NCBI RefSeq assembly: GCF_016802725.1
Contig: NC_052665.1
Coordinates: forward strand, 24,873,501-24,937,500
Length of the DNA stretch: 64,000 nt
Reading direction: 5' to 3'
Source of the DNA: Solenopsis invicta
Taxonomy: Eukaryota > Arthropoda > Insecta > Hymenoptera > Formicidae
In this document: one piece after another, positions 32,189-42,547 of the stretch
Position numbering within the stretch: position 1 is the stretch's first letter
How the letters are laid out: each line of letters opens with the position of its first letter
Position numbers and translations under genes: made by a program
Notes under the pieces: model-generated
What the model was told of the DNA's origin: nothing
Databases searched by the model: none
The model's input: the letters and a program-made list of their open reading frames with translations, nothing else

Positions 32189-32890
32189 TTATAAGAGATC
32201 GCAAACCGAAATAACACAAGGCGGGAGTCTATTAGAGTTGCAATCTAGGGTGACTCCGATCAGGTCGTGATAGGACAGAAAGGAGAGGGCACATTGAAAA
32301 TGCAACAACACAAAAGACCGATTGCTAACAAAGCAATGGTCTATTCGTGTGTGTGACGTAGCAGTATGATGAGTAACGGCGTATGGAATAATGAAGAGGT
32401 GATTGCTTTCGCAGAAGTCAGCATCAAAAAAACGTCGGTTTAAATCTACGTTGAAGTCGCCAATCACAACCGCGGCTGGGAAGGATGAAAGAAATCTTTC
32501 AAAATCCTGCCGAAAGTTGATGATATAGCCCAGCTTTGGCGGCCGATAAACGATCGCTAACAAGAATGGCCGCTGTCCCGCAGCAGATGCGCACCAGCAA
32601 GTATTCGGGCTAGCCGCAGTAATGCGCAGGTGAGGATGCTAGCACACCCGCCAAAAGTCCGTCGCGCACGCAAACGCTAATCCCCCCTCCTCTTCTCCCT
32701 ACCCTGTCAATGCGCAGGAGCAAGAAACCAGGGAGGCGAACTAGATTGTCCAAAACAGGAGGCTTAAGTCACGTCTCTGACATAGCAATAATGTCGTACT
32801 GATTACGCAAAAAGTGATCCAGGAAGTCGCTGAAGTGAGGGAGAAAGGACTAGCAGTTAACATGACAAAGCCGGAGAAAATCAACCGCAG
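32189..32890 (-). pseudogene. LINE E3 endonuclease domain
   Basis: The upstream part, in a shifted frame, reads YDIIAMSETWLKPPVLDNLV and GGGISVCVRDGL (about 32660-32810), with the catalytic glutamate in SETWL. The part at 32189-32563 has MLAIVYRPPKLGYI, VVIGDFNVDLNRRFF (metal and phosphate contact box) and HTRIDHCFV (aspartate-histidine pair). Most catalytic positions are retained, unlike E1. One in-frame break separates the two parts. Confidence 0.75.
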
Positions 32891-34127
32891 CAGCAAATGT
32901 GCGTCAAGCCCTACGCGCAGATAAAGGTTGGGTGACAGTTCCACGGGCGGTCCCGGACGCGCTGCCAGAGGCCGCCGGGGGCGCAAGAGGCCTGACAGCA
33001 GGCGCCCGCCGCAAACGGGGCCCAGACACCACAGACGAAGAAGTCGCCGCAGCCACAGCGCCCGATGCAGCGCACGAGGCGGCGACGGAAGCGGGGGGCC
33101 AGCTGTCAGACCGTTGAGATGCTTGCGGTCACGAACCCTAATAGGCAAAGTATCGGCGTGACGCCTGACAAAAACCAGGCCGTTGCGGACCCAGGCGCAA
33201 TGTAGTTTGCCATCACGCACCGCACGCCTTGCCTCGCTGAAATTATTCCTCGCAGTTGACGTCAACCTCTCGTTGACCTCGATTCTTATCCGGAGAGCTC
33301 AGCCGACACCTCCGCACCCTCGAGGACACCCTTGGACCTCTTCCCGTCAATCCACCAATTGCGCATCTCATTAGAAGAAAACCTGACAATGATAGGTCGC
33401 AGACAATCCCCCTTGGACGGAATGCGCGAGCAGGATAACGTACCGGGAGAGGCAGCGACTCCAAGCGTAGAGGCAACGCCCGCAACAACAGCGCAGGTAT
33501 CCTCAGCGTGAAGCTCCTTCACGCCGAAAAGAATAAGTTCACTGTTGAGCTTGGCACGCTCAAGCACGTCCAGCCGCTCCCCGATATCGCTCGATAAGGC
33601 GCTCGCACCGCCAGAAGGCAGCGCCTCAAGGCGCGGACGCGGGCATCACGGTCAGCCTGTCTCTCGTCAACCAGACGCACGGACGCCGCTAGTTCTTCCG
33701 TCCTGGCCTCAATGGTAGTCAAGGATTGATGGACGCCACGCTCCAGGGAGGTCAACTGCGCCCTCATGGCGGGAAACTCCCCCAGACGATCCCGCATCGC
33801 AGGCATGTTTCGCAACTGGCACTCAATGCCCTCAATCTTGTCCAGCATCACGACAAGTAGGTCCTTCACGGAGTCCGGCTGAGCGGACGCAGCCGCCGCC
33901 GCGCCATCGCCAATCGCCACGGGACCACGAGAGTCCGACAGGCGTCCGGAGAGACCCTGCCCGCAACATGTCGGGCAAGGGAACACCGAGAGGTCGGAAG
34001 ACCCCGACTCAGAATCAAGCAGACCATGCGCACAGTCCTCGTGGAAGATGTGCTTTGAGTTGCGGTCGCAGCACAGGGCATCAGAAGCGGAGATGAAACG
34101 CTTACAGCTAGTACAAGCGAGCGGCAT
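32891..34127 (-). pseudogene. LINE E3 ORF1 protein
   Basis: The start is set at MPLACTSCKRFISASDALCC (ATG at 34127), matching MTLSCGICKRF of E1. The finger continues HIFHEDCAHGL and VFPCPTC, a complete PHD/RING-like cysteine pattern. A coiled coil follows (VMLDKIEGIECQLRNMPAMR, GVHQSLTTIEARTEELAASV). After a frameshift near 33600, LNSELILFGVKELHAED and CLRPIIVRFSSNEMRNWWID form the RNA-binding fold, and after another break DGKLHCAWVRNGLVFVRRHA closes it. The DNA is strikingly GC-rich here compared with the intron around the array. Confidence 0.8.
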
Positions 34128-34509
34128 GGCGAAGAGAAACTGATTGGCGGACAACTTACGTTTGGACCAATAACGACGCACGCAGGCAAGCGTGTCGCGT
34201 ATGAACAAACCTCAGAGCGGCGCGCGCAAACAAACAGGACAAAGTGTGGCGCGCAAGAATAGACTCGAGCGGCTGACGGTGGAAACTAGCACAAGTGAGC
34301 CGGTCCGAAGTGTGAGGTTAAGCGGCGGTGATAGATATAAAAAACGTGAAAGAAAAGCCGTGGCAGCTCAGGAAGCGCTCACCTTAAGAGTAGGCGTCAA
34401 GCAAAAAGCCCCTGACCGATGGATCTGCAGCAAGTGGCCCCACAGGGAAGAAAACGGCAGCAAAGTCTCGAAAATACGGGAGCAAAAGAGACGCGTTTAA
34501 ACTGTACTC

Positions 34510-34512
<3 letters not shown>
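34128..34512 (-). promoter_or_regulatory. 5' leader of LINE E3
   Basis: The minus-strand leader starts beside the CT run with GTGAGTAC (34511-34504). It then has an imperfect GC hairpin around GGCCCCACAGGGA (34435-34448) followed by the AGAAAACGGCAGCAAA block shared with the other copies. It leads to the ORF1 start at 34127. Confidence 0.5.
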
Positions 34513-34557
<45 letters not shown>

Positions 34558-34575
34558 TGGGGGGGGAGAGAGAAA
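34513..34575 (+). repeat. GA microsatellite at the E3/E4 junction
   Basis: About 40 bases of (GA)n with one interruption, then a G-run and GAGAGAGA. It joins the E3 leader directly to the E4 3' end. Confidence 0.9.
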
Positions 34576-34996
34576 ATCATCATTTATTACGCGCTCTGGG
34601 ATTAAATCCCCTCAAGCGCATCATCAATTACATCTTTAAGATAGACATGAGAAATCAAAAATCGCAGAAATATAGATACTAATATACAGTTACAATATAA
34701 TCTAAAATTAAGATAATTAAGATAATATTTAAAAATATTAAAAATTAGTAATTAATATAAGTGAAAATTGATATAAATATGGATTCAAAAATAATTAGTC
34801 AGTCGCTGTATCGAGATCGATGTTTCGATTGTTCGAAGGCGAAGCGGATTCGGCCTTTTAACGGTTCGTTCCGAACAGGAAATCGTAAAGTCCAAATTTA
34901 AAGATGTCTAGTGATTTAGCACATCTAATGTCAGATGGAAGGCTGTTCCATAACTCTATGGAAGCGCACCTAAAAGACCTCCTATATAACTCGGTT

Positions 34997-36766
34997 CTAC
35001 GGCACGGTTAACATGTCACTCGCGGCCCTTGTGTTGCGGACTATCACGTCGCTTCTGTGAGTATAACCCTTGTAAATTGCAATGGGTTTTTTTGTACGCA
35101 TTATACAAAAGGTGAGGCTTCCTATTAAGTAACTTCTCCTGGAAAGAGTCTTTAACCATACTAGTTTATCAAAATAAGGGGTGATATGTTCGTCTCTCTT
35201 TGCCTGGTAGATGAACCTAACACAGGCATTCAAGGCTCTCTGCAACCTGAGGTTCTGCTCTTGAGAAATGTCCGTAAGGGCGACTGAACAGTAGTCCAGA
35301 ATTGGAAAAATTAACGTTCTTACCAACCTTTCCCTGAGGGAGATAGGCAGGAAATTTTTGTATAACTTTAACTGATATAGCGAAGCGTATATTCTAGACG
35401 TTGTCCTCGTCGCCTGCTTCTCCCACGATAAATTGTCAGAAATAGTTAGTCCAAGGTAATTGACTGAGTCCACGAATGGTATGTCGGAGTTGTTAACCCT
35501 TACGCAGGGAATCGTTCAGGGCAAGGTTATTCACGTACCTGGATGTACCCACTACTTGCTGTGGTTTTGGAGGGGTTTAGTATAAGACATTTATTAGTGG
35601 CTCAGTCTGTGATGCTCCTGATATCTTCGTTGATTAAAGATATGCTGTCATGCAAATATCGAGGCTCTACGTGAAAGTATATAAGCAGATCATCCGCGTA
35701 AAAGCTATAATTGCAGACTTTAAAATGTCCCTGAAATCCAGGAGATAAAGAACGAACAGCAGAGGCCCCAGAACAGAGCCTTGTGGTACTCCTGAGGTGA
35801 TGCTTCTGACCTCTGACAACCCACGCGTGATTGGATCTCTAACTGCTTGTTTCCTAAGAAAAAGATAGGCACAAACCCAGCGTATTGAGGAATACGAAAA
35901 ACCTATATTCCTGAACTTCTCTATTATGTGCGATGGCAGACGTAGTCGAATGCCTTTGTGAAATCGAAAAAGACGCACACTGTGACTCTTCTAGAGTCCG
36001 CCGCCTGGCGGACATCGTCTAGAAATTTGATCAAGGCCGTTTGAGTGAAAGCGCCCTTCAGATAAGCAAACTGATTTGGATCCAAGACGTCCTGTTTCTC
36101 TAGGTAGACTTTTATCTGATCTGCCACAATTCGTTCTAGGACCTTGAAGATAAAACACAGAATTGAGATCGACCGGTAGTCCTTCATTTGAGAAGGGAAC
36201 TTAACCTTAAATATTGGACAGATAGCCACTGATCGGGATACACTCCAGCCTCGATGTAGTAGTTGAAAATATGAGTCACAGCGGGTAGAATACACGACAA
36301 GGCTATGCACAGCAGCCTCGGTGCCATACCGTCCTGCAGCTTCAGACTCTCGTGATGTTAAAGCCTTTAAAACGTGGTAAGGCTCGATGTAGCTCCAATA
36401 GAATTTTGAATCATCGTACGACTCTTCTCCCAGGTCGAAATCATTACCTCTATGCTCCGTCGTTATTACGTGGTTAGTAAAAAATGTGTTTAAATCTTCC
36501 GTAGAAAAGAGTAGTCTCCTCTCAATCGCCTTAGATTTTATCAACCCGAGATGTTTTAGCCTCTTCCACACAACATCGGACCCCTCGAGCTCGCAAAAAG
36601 TCGCCTGATAGTAATTTAGCTTAGCGGTGCGTACCATGTGTTGTACCTGATTTCTTAGCTTCTTGAAAGAGCTGTAATCCGCCTTTAGACGGCTCCTCCT
36701 CCATCTTCTCCTACTCCTGTTCCTCTCCGCCATGAATCTTCTGATATCATTAGTAATCCACGGCAA
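34997..36766 (-). pseudogene. LINE E4 reverse transcriptase
   Basis: The 280-codon frame at 35924-36766 has the linker MPWITNDIRRFMAERNRSRR, then SQMKDYRSISILCFIFKVLE, FAYLKGAFTQTALIKFLDDV and VFFDFTKAFDYV (motif A). The frame at 35667-35978 has ITSGVPQGSVLGPLLFVLYL (motif B). The YADD box is present but one frame over, as FYADDLLIYFHVEP near 35690, so a single indel lies just before it. The C-terminal domain at 34997-35473 includes VNYLGLTISDNLSWEKQATR, FPILDYCSVALTDIS and LNACVRFIYQAKRDEHI. Confidence 0.85.
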
Positions 36767-37645
36767 AGGCAGGTTCCTTGGAACAATTTCTTTCAGCGGA
36801 GCATACTTGTTGAAGTCCAGTAACGTAGCTGTTGAACATCCTAACCTTTATGTCAACATCACACTCACGATACAGAGCCTCCCAGTCGTACATGCTAAGC
36901 TCGTCCAAGAAGGTATCTCTATCAAAGGAACGAAAGTCTCGCGCTGAGATGCACCTTTTGCAATAGCAATTAACTTTAATCCTGTACATTATTTCAATCA
37001 GCTGATGTGCGGAGAGAAACGTGACATCGCGTTGACCTCTCGTCACAAGTTTTTCACCATCGTCGATGATACATAGATCCAGCCACGTAAAAGAAGAACA
37101 AGTGTGGTGTGTTGGCTCGAAAGGTACCAGAAATAGATTAGATGTCCACAAAAGACTTAATCTGCTCAGAGTCGAACGTCTGAGAGCATAAGTCGGCATT
37201 AAAATCACCGAAGATGATGGAGTGTTTATATAATGCAGAAACATCTGTGAAGACGTTCAGAAAATCCGCCAGATACCCACAGTGTGGAGGCCTGTACACC
37301 ACGCCGAGAAGAATCTTCGACCTTCTGTCCGGAATCACCTCCGCGAGAATGTACTCCGGCTTGTGACTATAGACATTATTTGTAATGTTGTAACAATCGG
37401 ACCCGCAAGTGCTCGCGCACGAAGAGAGCCACACCTCCCCCCTGCTTCCCGAACCGATCACATCTGAGCGGATAATAGCCCTGCAGAGATATCATTTGAT
37501 CCGAAATAGCTGGTTTGAGCCAAGTTTCTGTAAGGCAGATAATATGATACTTAGAGTTAATAAAGTAGACTCGGAATTCGTCTATATACGCAAGCAGCGA
37601 TTGGCAGTTAACATGACATAATTGAATATAATCTTTACTGTCCAT
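36767..37645 (-). pseudogene. LINE E4 endonuclease (ORF2 N-terminus)
   Basis: ORF2 starts MDSKDYIQLCHVNCQSLLAY at 37645, overlapping the ORF1 stop. The product continues HIICLTETWLKPAISDQ (catalytic glutamate), GGGVALFVREHLRVRL, then in other frames KILLGVVYRPPHCGYLADFL, SIIFGDFNADLCSQTF and LLWTSNLFLVPF. The final box reads TWLDLCIIDD and LSAHQLIEI where SDH is expected, so catalysis is probably lost. Two frame changes occur, near 37380 and 37200. Confidence 0.8.
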
Positions 37646-38917
37646 AATCTATGTTCTTTATACGATCGGCGACCCTCCTTCGCAGGATGGGGCAGTATCT
37701 GCTCTCCAATGCTGAGTGGGATCGCTCCTGGTGAGGCAGCCATCGCATGCAGTTGTCGCAGACCGAATCCCTCCCCCTCGTGACACAATCCCTGGTTTCG
37801 TGTCCATCAGCACAGTGAGCGCAGCGAAGTGAAAACTTACAGGTCTTGGCGAGGTGACCAAATGCCAAGCATCTATAGCACTATAGAACCTTTACGTAGT
37901 CAGTAATTTTGCAGACAAAATAATTTACAAAAATTAATTCCTCCTTCAGTAATTGGGCGCGGATAGCGGGTGATACCTCTATGACACAGCTGGTGAATTT
38001 TCGATTCTCTCTTGGAGGAAAAATATAAATAACCCTGATGTCCGGGGAAGCAATATTCTTCAGATTCAGAGAGATAATTTTCTTCTTGAGATCCTCACTC
38101 TTCATGCTGCAGGAAACTCCATGCACTATGAGTTTAGGATTGATTTTGGTTTCCTGCTCTAGCCTAAGACCGACTTTTTCTAAAACCTGCGATTGCCTCA
38201 ATTTAGCCAGGTCCACGGAATGGGCTTCAATACGAATGCCGTTTTTCCTGACTGACAATATCCGACATATTTTTAGGTCATACTCGGAGGGCTTTAACAA
38301 TTTTTCCAAGACACTCCTGGTTTCGCGAGAAGTCGCAAGGCCGGACTCGTCCGTGGGAGTGACTATGAGATTAGTGGTCTTTGGAATGTCTAGAACAGGA
38401 CCCCGGGCCACGCGGATCGTCAGTTGCGCCGAGCAAGCGGACGCATAAGTTTTCGCGCCTGTATTAGCAGACGTACTCGGCGCACAGGTCGCCCCGACCG
38501 CCCGGTCGGCATGCTCCATTCGCGTCCGCAAGGAGTCAAACGCATTAATGACTGCTTTATCAATATGAGTTTTAAATTCCTCAGATATGGAGGAGCAGAC
38601 ACATGTTTTTCCAAAACACTTAAATATGCAGATGACAGCTCGAGAAATGCATCCCTGCAGACACGAAAGGCGGACTCGATCTGCCTCCGCCTCTCCAGTG
38701 ACTCCTTGCTGCTTAACAAAATTCTCGCTACTTCGTCGCTATGTCTGTTCACAGTCTGACGTAGAGCGGGAATCTGAGACGCACTCACGCTCGTCAAACT
38801 CGGTGCGAGAGACACATTCGTCAATGAGATCCGCTTTCAAAGTCCCTTGTTCTTGTTTTCATCGTTCGCCGCTTCAATACCATCCTCGTCGGCCGCGGCG
38901 AGACCACGCTCCGACAT
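37635..38917 (-). pseudogene. LINE E4 ORF1 (gag-like, CCHC zinc knuckles)
   Basis: The start ATG is at 38917 (MSERGLAAADEDGIEAANDE). A coiled-coil stretch (SSKESLERRRQIESAFRVCR) follows, then at 37881-38531 the folded core NLIVTPTDESGLATSRETRS and RILSVRKNGIRIEAHSVDL, ending FVNYFVCKITDYVKVL. A TAG at 37883-37881 interrupts the frame just before CYRCLAFGHLAKTCKFSLRC and CAHCADGHETRDC, two zinc knuckles, and a third cysteine cluster CDNCMRW. This is the gag-like ORF1 plan of R1/I/jockey-type LINEs, which bind element RNA. Two frameshifts (near 38830 and 38590) and the TAG inactivate it. Confidence 0.8.
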
Positions 38918-39135
38918 CGTGCACCAGTAGAGATCACCGAATAATCACAGTAAGAATCCGAAAATCCAGATAAAGTCGCACAAAATTTCGCAAGTAAGAA
39001 TAGAGAGCAAGAAAACAGCCCTGAATAAAAACCCGGAACTGCAACAAAGATGCCCCGCGGGGCAGAAAACTGCAGAAAAAGTATCCAAATACAGAGCAAT
39101 ATGACACACGACTATAAGTAAGTACTCACCAGGCG
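38918..39135 (-). promoter_or_regulatory. 5' leader of LINE E4
   Basis: The minus strand begins beside a CT run with GTGAGTACTTAC (donor-like GTGAGTAC at 39129-39122), then a GC hairpin TGCCCCGCGGGGCA (39051-39064) followed by GAAAACTGCAGAAAA. ORF1 starts at 38917. This is the best preserved hairpin of the four. Confidence 0.55.

Positions 39136-39137
<2 letters not shown>

Positions 39138-39182
<45 letters not shown>
39138..39182 (+). repeat. GA microsatellite bounding the LINE array
   Basis: A pure (AG)n run of about 45 bases directly 5' of LINE E4 on the coding strand. It marks the outer edge of the array. Confidence 0.95.
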
Positions 39183-39185
<3 letters not shown>

Positions 39186-39192
39186 ATAATAA

Positions 39193-39354
39193 GGGCGCAG
39201 TTCCATGGAGCGGAATAGCGTAACGCGGAAGGAGAGCGAAACCAATCACGAGCGTTCCTCAGTTTTTGAAACAGTTTCCAAAAACTGTTGAACGATCGTG
39301 ATTAATTCCGCTCTCGTTCCGCGTTACGCTATTCCGCTCCATGGGACTGCACCC
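39193..39354. mobile_element. Harbinger-like MITE with TAA target duplication
   Basis: A 162-bp unit with long terminal inverted repeats: left GGGCGCAGTTCCATGGAGCG, right (inverted) GGGTGCAGTCCCATGGAGCG. Pairing continues through GAATAGCGTAACGCGGAA. TAA precedes (39190-39192) and follows (39355-39357). A 3-bp TAA duplication with a GGG start is typical of PIF/Harbinger. It lies 10 bases from the GA run that ends the LINE array. Confidence 0.85.
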
Positions 39355-39357
39355 TAA

Positions 39358-40755
39358 CGCTTTTGAGTGCAGTAAGTTTTAAAATTCAACCCGGGTTGGG
39401 TTAACAATGCCGTATATCAAAATCATCCAATCAAAACTTAAAATAAAGCATGTGATGTTATTAAAACGAGCGAGATAACGCCGCGCTGATTGGGTTCTTC
39501 AATGTGATGAAGTTGTGGGACAATTTTCTCTTACCGGTCGCTTGTGTGCATGCGTTGAGAACAACCACAGCCTACGATTGGCTTATATGTGATTGATGCA
39601 TGCGCACGGAAAACTGATAAAACAAATCGTTCCATAACCTTTTCACCTTGTTTTAGTCATTGACAGAGCCAGAGATTTGCTGGTCGGCGTGTACCATTAA
39701 AGGTAATTTTAATAGAGTGAAAAAGCGCGGTTAGGTTAGGTTAGGATTGCTAATGCAATCCACCATAAATTCGTGTAATAACATAGATTTTGCCTTTCTA
39801 TATAAACTGTACTATCGAATACTAGACAACAAACACTATTAATCGAAGGATGGCGGTATCGTTTTCGGTGTAACAATGGGAACGGGTGCCAATAACCACT
39901 AAAAAGAAGATCAACATGGCCACATTAGGCTATTAACATAAGCCTTCTAATCTCGTGTTTTAAAACATTTTGATCTAATATTATATTTGTAATTTAATTC
40001 AAATAATTAATACATAATTAAAAATATGTAGAATAATAGGAAATAAAAATGTGTACAATACTAAAAAATATAATTTTTTTATTGTATTTAGTAGTTTAAT
40101 TATAATTAATAAATTTTCATAATTGCCAAGTTAGATCGAGGATAATTAAAAAAATATTGACTGTGTTTAGCAGAGAAAGTAGATTCTTTATGATTGATTC
40201 GTACATTTTGTTGACAAAATAATTCCGAATTTTGTTATCTATAATAATTTTTTTTAAAACCTTAGAAATAAAAACATTTTTCAATTAAAAGAGTACCAAA
40301 AAGTAGTAAGATCTTTACAAAAATCTTAAAAAAAAATGTACGCCAGGTATAAAAAAGTATCGTAAAGTATATTTCTAAAATTCTTAACAAAAACCCTTTC
40401 TTAAAAAAGTATCGTATATTAGTCTATCTTATGTTAAAAACATGTTTTTAAATTAAACTATTCCAAAAAATTAGATCATACAATTGGATAGATATTTCAT
40501 TAGACATAAAAAAAACACAACAGTATTTTCCTCTAAACCGACGTAAACTCTAAACTTTTTTAAAACCTGTATATCAAGACTATTCATTAGATCAATTAGC
40601 AAAGTGTTTGATTACTAAAAAGTATATGCAGTTAAAGTTCAATCTGCTATTTTTCCAAATAATTTTAAGTTTCATAAAACAAACTTCAAGTGACTAAATG
40701 ACAAACGGGACCATAGTAAAAAAAAATACTTGGCGTGCCCAAGTTGTATTATTTA
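39358..40755. other. AT-rich intron with a (GGTTA)3 telomere-like run
   Basis: At 39729-39745 three GGTTA units plus GG match the insect telomere repeat TTAGG. Such short interstitial runs are common in hymenopteran DNA. No gene is seen. Sequence from 39960 is very AT-rich. Confidence 0.5.
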
Positions 40756-40810
40756 AATATTGGTTTGCTCGGAAAGTAATTTCGTTTTTTCCCAATAAAA
40801 AACAACTTCA
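40756..40810 (+). repeat. Orphan mariner end
   Basis: TTGGTTTGCTCGGAAAGTAA followed by TTTCGTTTTTTCCC resembles the outer inverted repeat of mariner elements that begin TTGG-TTGGC. No transposase or partner end is nearby, so it is a relic. Confidence 0.45.
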
Positions 40811-41160
40811 CACTTAAGCCGCATAATTATTATATATTTTGACAGCTGATATAGCAAGGCTTGCTTGTGAAAAAGTTCAATTTATTCTACGCACTAGTTT
40901 TTGTTTGGTGCCTTATCAAATCTGTGCAGTGTTACAATTGCGTTCTCATTTAGGTAAAACATGTAATTATAATAATTGTACTATTTGCCATAATACGCTG
41001 CTGCACCTCGAAAGAAAAACAAACGTGGAAAATTCCGGCGCGACCGATTCAAAAACAATAAAAGACGAATGACTAGCTGAAGGATTAGACGGCAGTACCA
41101 CATGTCTGGCAGCCATCTCGCCCGCCTTTGTGTTCCAACTGATGACGACCGCGAAGATAT

Positions 41161-41638
41161 TTGTTCAGTTGTGACCTTAACCGAATAAGATGTCGGGCGT
41201 TATTAGACACATATGCCACAGCCAATTTTATTTCTGTAAATTTCGCGAAACAATTGAAGCTTCCCCCATATCTCCATGCGCAATATCGGTCGATGCAATT
41301 ACTCTATGAGTACAGTAACAAAGGGTGTTGTGCGGATAATCATTCAAGCACGACATAATGAATTTACTAGAAAATTAACATGTTTAATCGTCCCAATGAT
41401 TTCGGATTTAGTCCCATCGGAAATTTTCTCGCAAAAGGATGTAAAAATACCAAAAAATATTAAGCTGGCCAATCCAGACTTTCATGTTCCGCGTCCGGTA
41501 AATTTGTTGATTGGATCTGGTACCACATTATTATTATTTTCACTTGGTCAAGTCAATTTATCCCAAAAACCGCAATCTCTATTTATAAAATACTCAACTT
41601 GGTTGGGTCGTAACTGGCAGAGTCACGATCGGAAATAA
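41161..41638 (+). pseudogene. BEL/Pao aspartic protease region
   Basis: CRALLDTYATANFISVNFAK is the protease active-site strand, where the usual D-[ST]-G/C appears as DTYAT. It is followed by FTRKLTCLIVPMISDLVPSE and DVKIPKNIKLANPDFHVPRP, then VNLLIGSGTTLLLFSLGQV. These are the retropepsin-like boxes of BEL/Pao elements. One frame change occurs near 41290. Confidence 0.8.
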
Positions 41639-41695
41639 TCATACAAAGAATTATTCATGTACACTGATGGACTTAGAGACGCAAATTGCTAGATT

Positions 41696-42506
41696 TTGGA
41701 CAATCAAAGAAGTAACAAACAATTCGGCAATTCGGCCGATGCTCTTTCACGGGGTCAGTTACCGAGCATCTTCTTGAATAATCAGCAATGGTTCTCGGGA
41801 CTGTCGTGGCTAAGAGAGAATAAAAACGAATGGCCTCAAGCAATTACAAAATTGATTAAAATACCGAAAATGAAAAAAAGCAAATATTTAATCAGTAATT
41901 TTAACGACAAAGATGTTTTGCAAAGATATTCTTCATATACCAAAACGTTGCAAATTGTGGCATTATGTTTGTGTTTCCGATAAAAAAAAACGCGTATTGG
42001 AAACAATTATGCGCGCAAGAAATAGAAGAAGCGGAAATAAGTGATAAAAATCATTCAGGCCTTCCGTTTCTCATCCAAATTGAAGAAACTTACCAATAAA
42101 CAAGCAATAAATCATCGCCTCATTAAACCCGTTTATCGATCAACCCGGTCTCATTCGCGTTGAAAACCGTCTCCAAAAATCAAACTTGGCCTTTACACAG
42201 AAATACCTCATTTTGATTCCAAATCATTACTTCCTAACAGATCTCATTATTAAAGAAACGCATGAAAAATATTTTCACTCGAGCATTTAAACGACATTAT
42301 ACACTCTCCAACAGAAATTCTGGCTGCTGGTGGTAGAAATCAAGTGCGCAAAATCGTAAATACGTTCGTTGCTTTCGTTTTAATGCCAGTACGATTAATT
42401 ACAATTTCCGCCCATAAGATGGGCAATTTATCAAAATCTCGGGTAATATCGGAAACTATTCCGTTCGCCAATTCAGGGGTTGACTTTTGTGGTCCATTCT
42501 ACATTT

Positions 42507-42547
<41 letters not shown>

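Larger units (their letters stand above)
29576..34512 (-). mobile_element. LINE copy E3 (CR1/L2-like), full length but inactivated
   Basis: Third array member, about 4.9 kb. On the minus strand it has leader 34512-34128, ORF1 34127-32890, endonuclease to 32189, RT to 30061 and an A/T-rich 3' UTR ending in CATT units. It is the most complete of the related trio E1-E3, with long open stretches (305 codons in RT, 229 in ORF1). Frameshifts occur in ORF1 and ORF2. A 21-bp hairpin at 30269-30316 disrupts the end of ORF2. Confidence 0.85.
34570..39135 (-). mobile_element. LINE copy E4, a divergent relative with zinc-knuckle ORF1
   Basis: Fourth and rightmost array member, about 4.57 kb. The leader resembles E1-E3, but the proteins are clearly different: ORF1 ends in CCHC knuckles instead of starting with a PHD/RING finger, and the RT shares only the core motifs. 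ORF1 and ORF2 overlap by 11 bases (stop at 37635-37637, ORF2 ATG at 37643-37645). Lesions are limited to a few frameshifts and one clear in-frame TAG. Confidence 0.85.

Noticed and set aside
39729..39745. (GGTTA)3 as a telomere or chromosome end
   Set aside because: Only three units embedded in ordinary intron. Short interstitial runs are common and give no evidence of a telomere.
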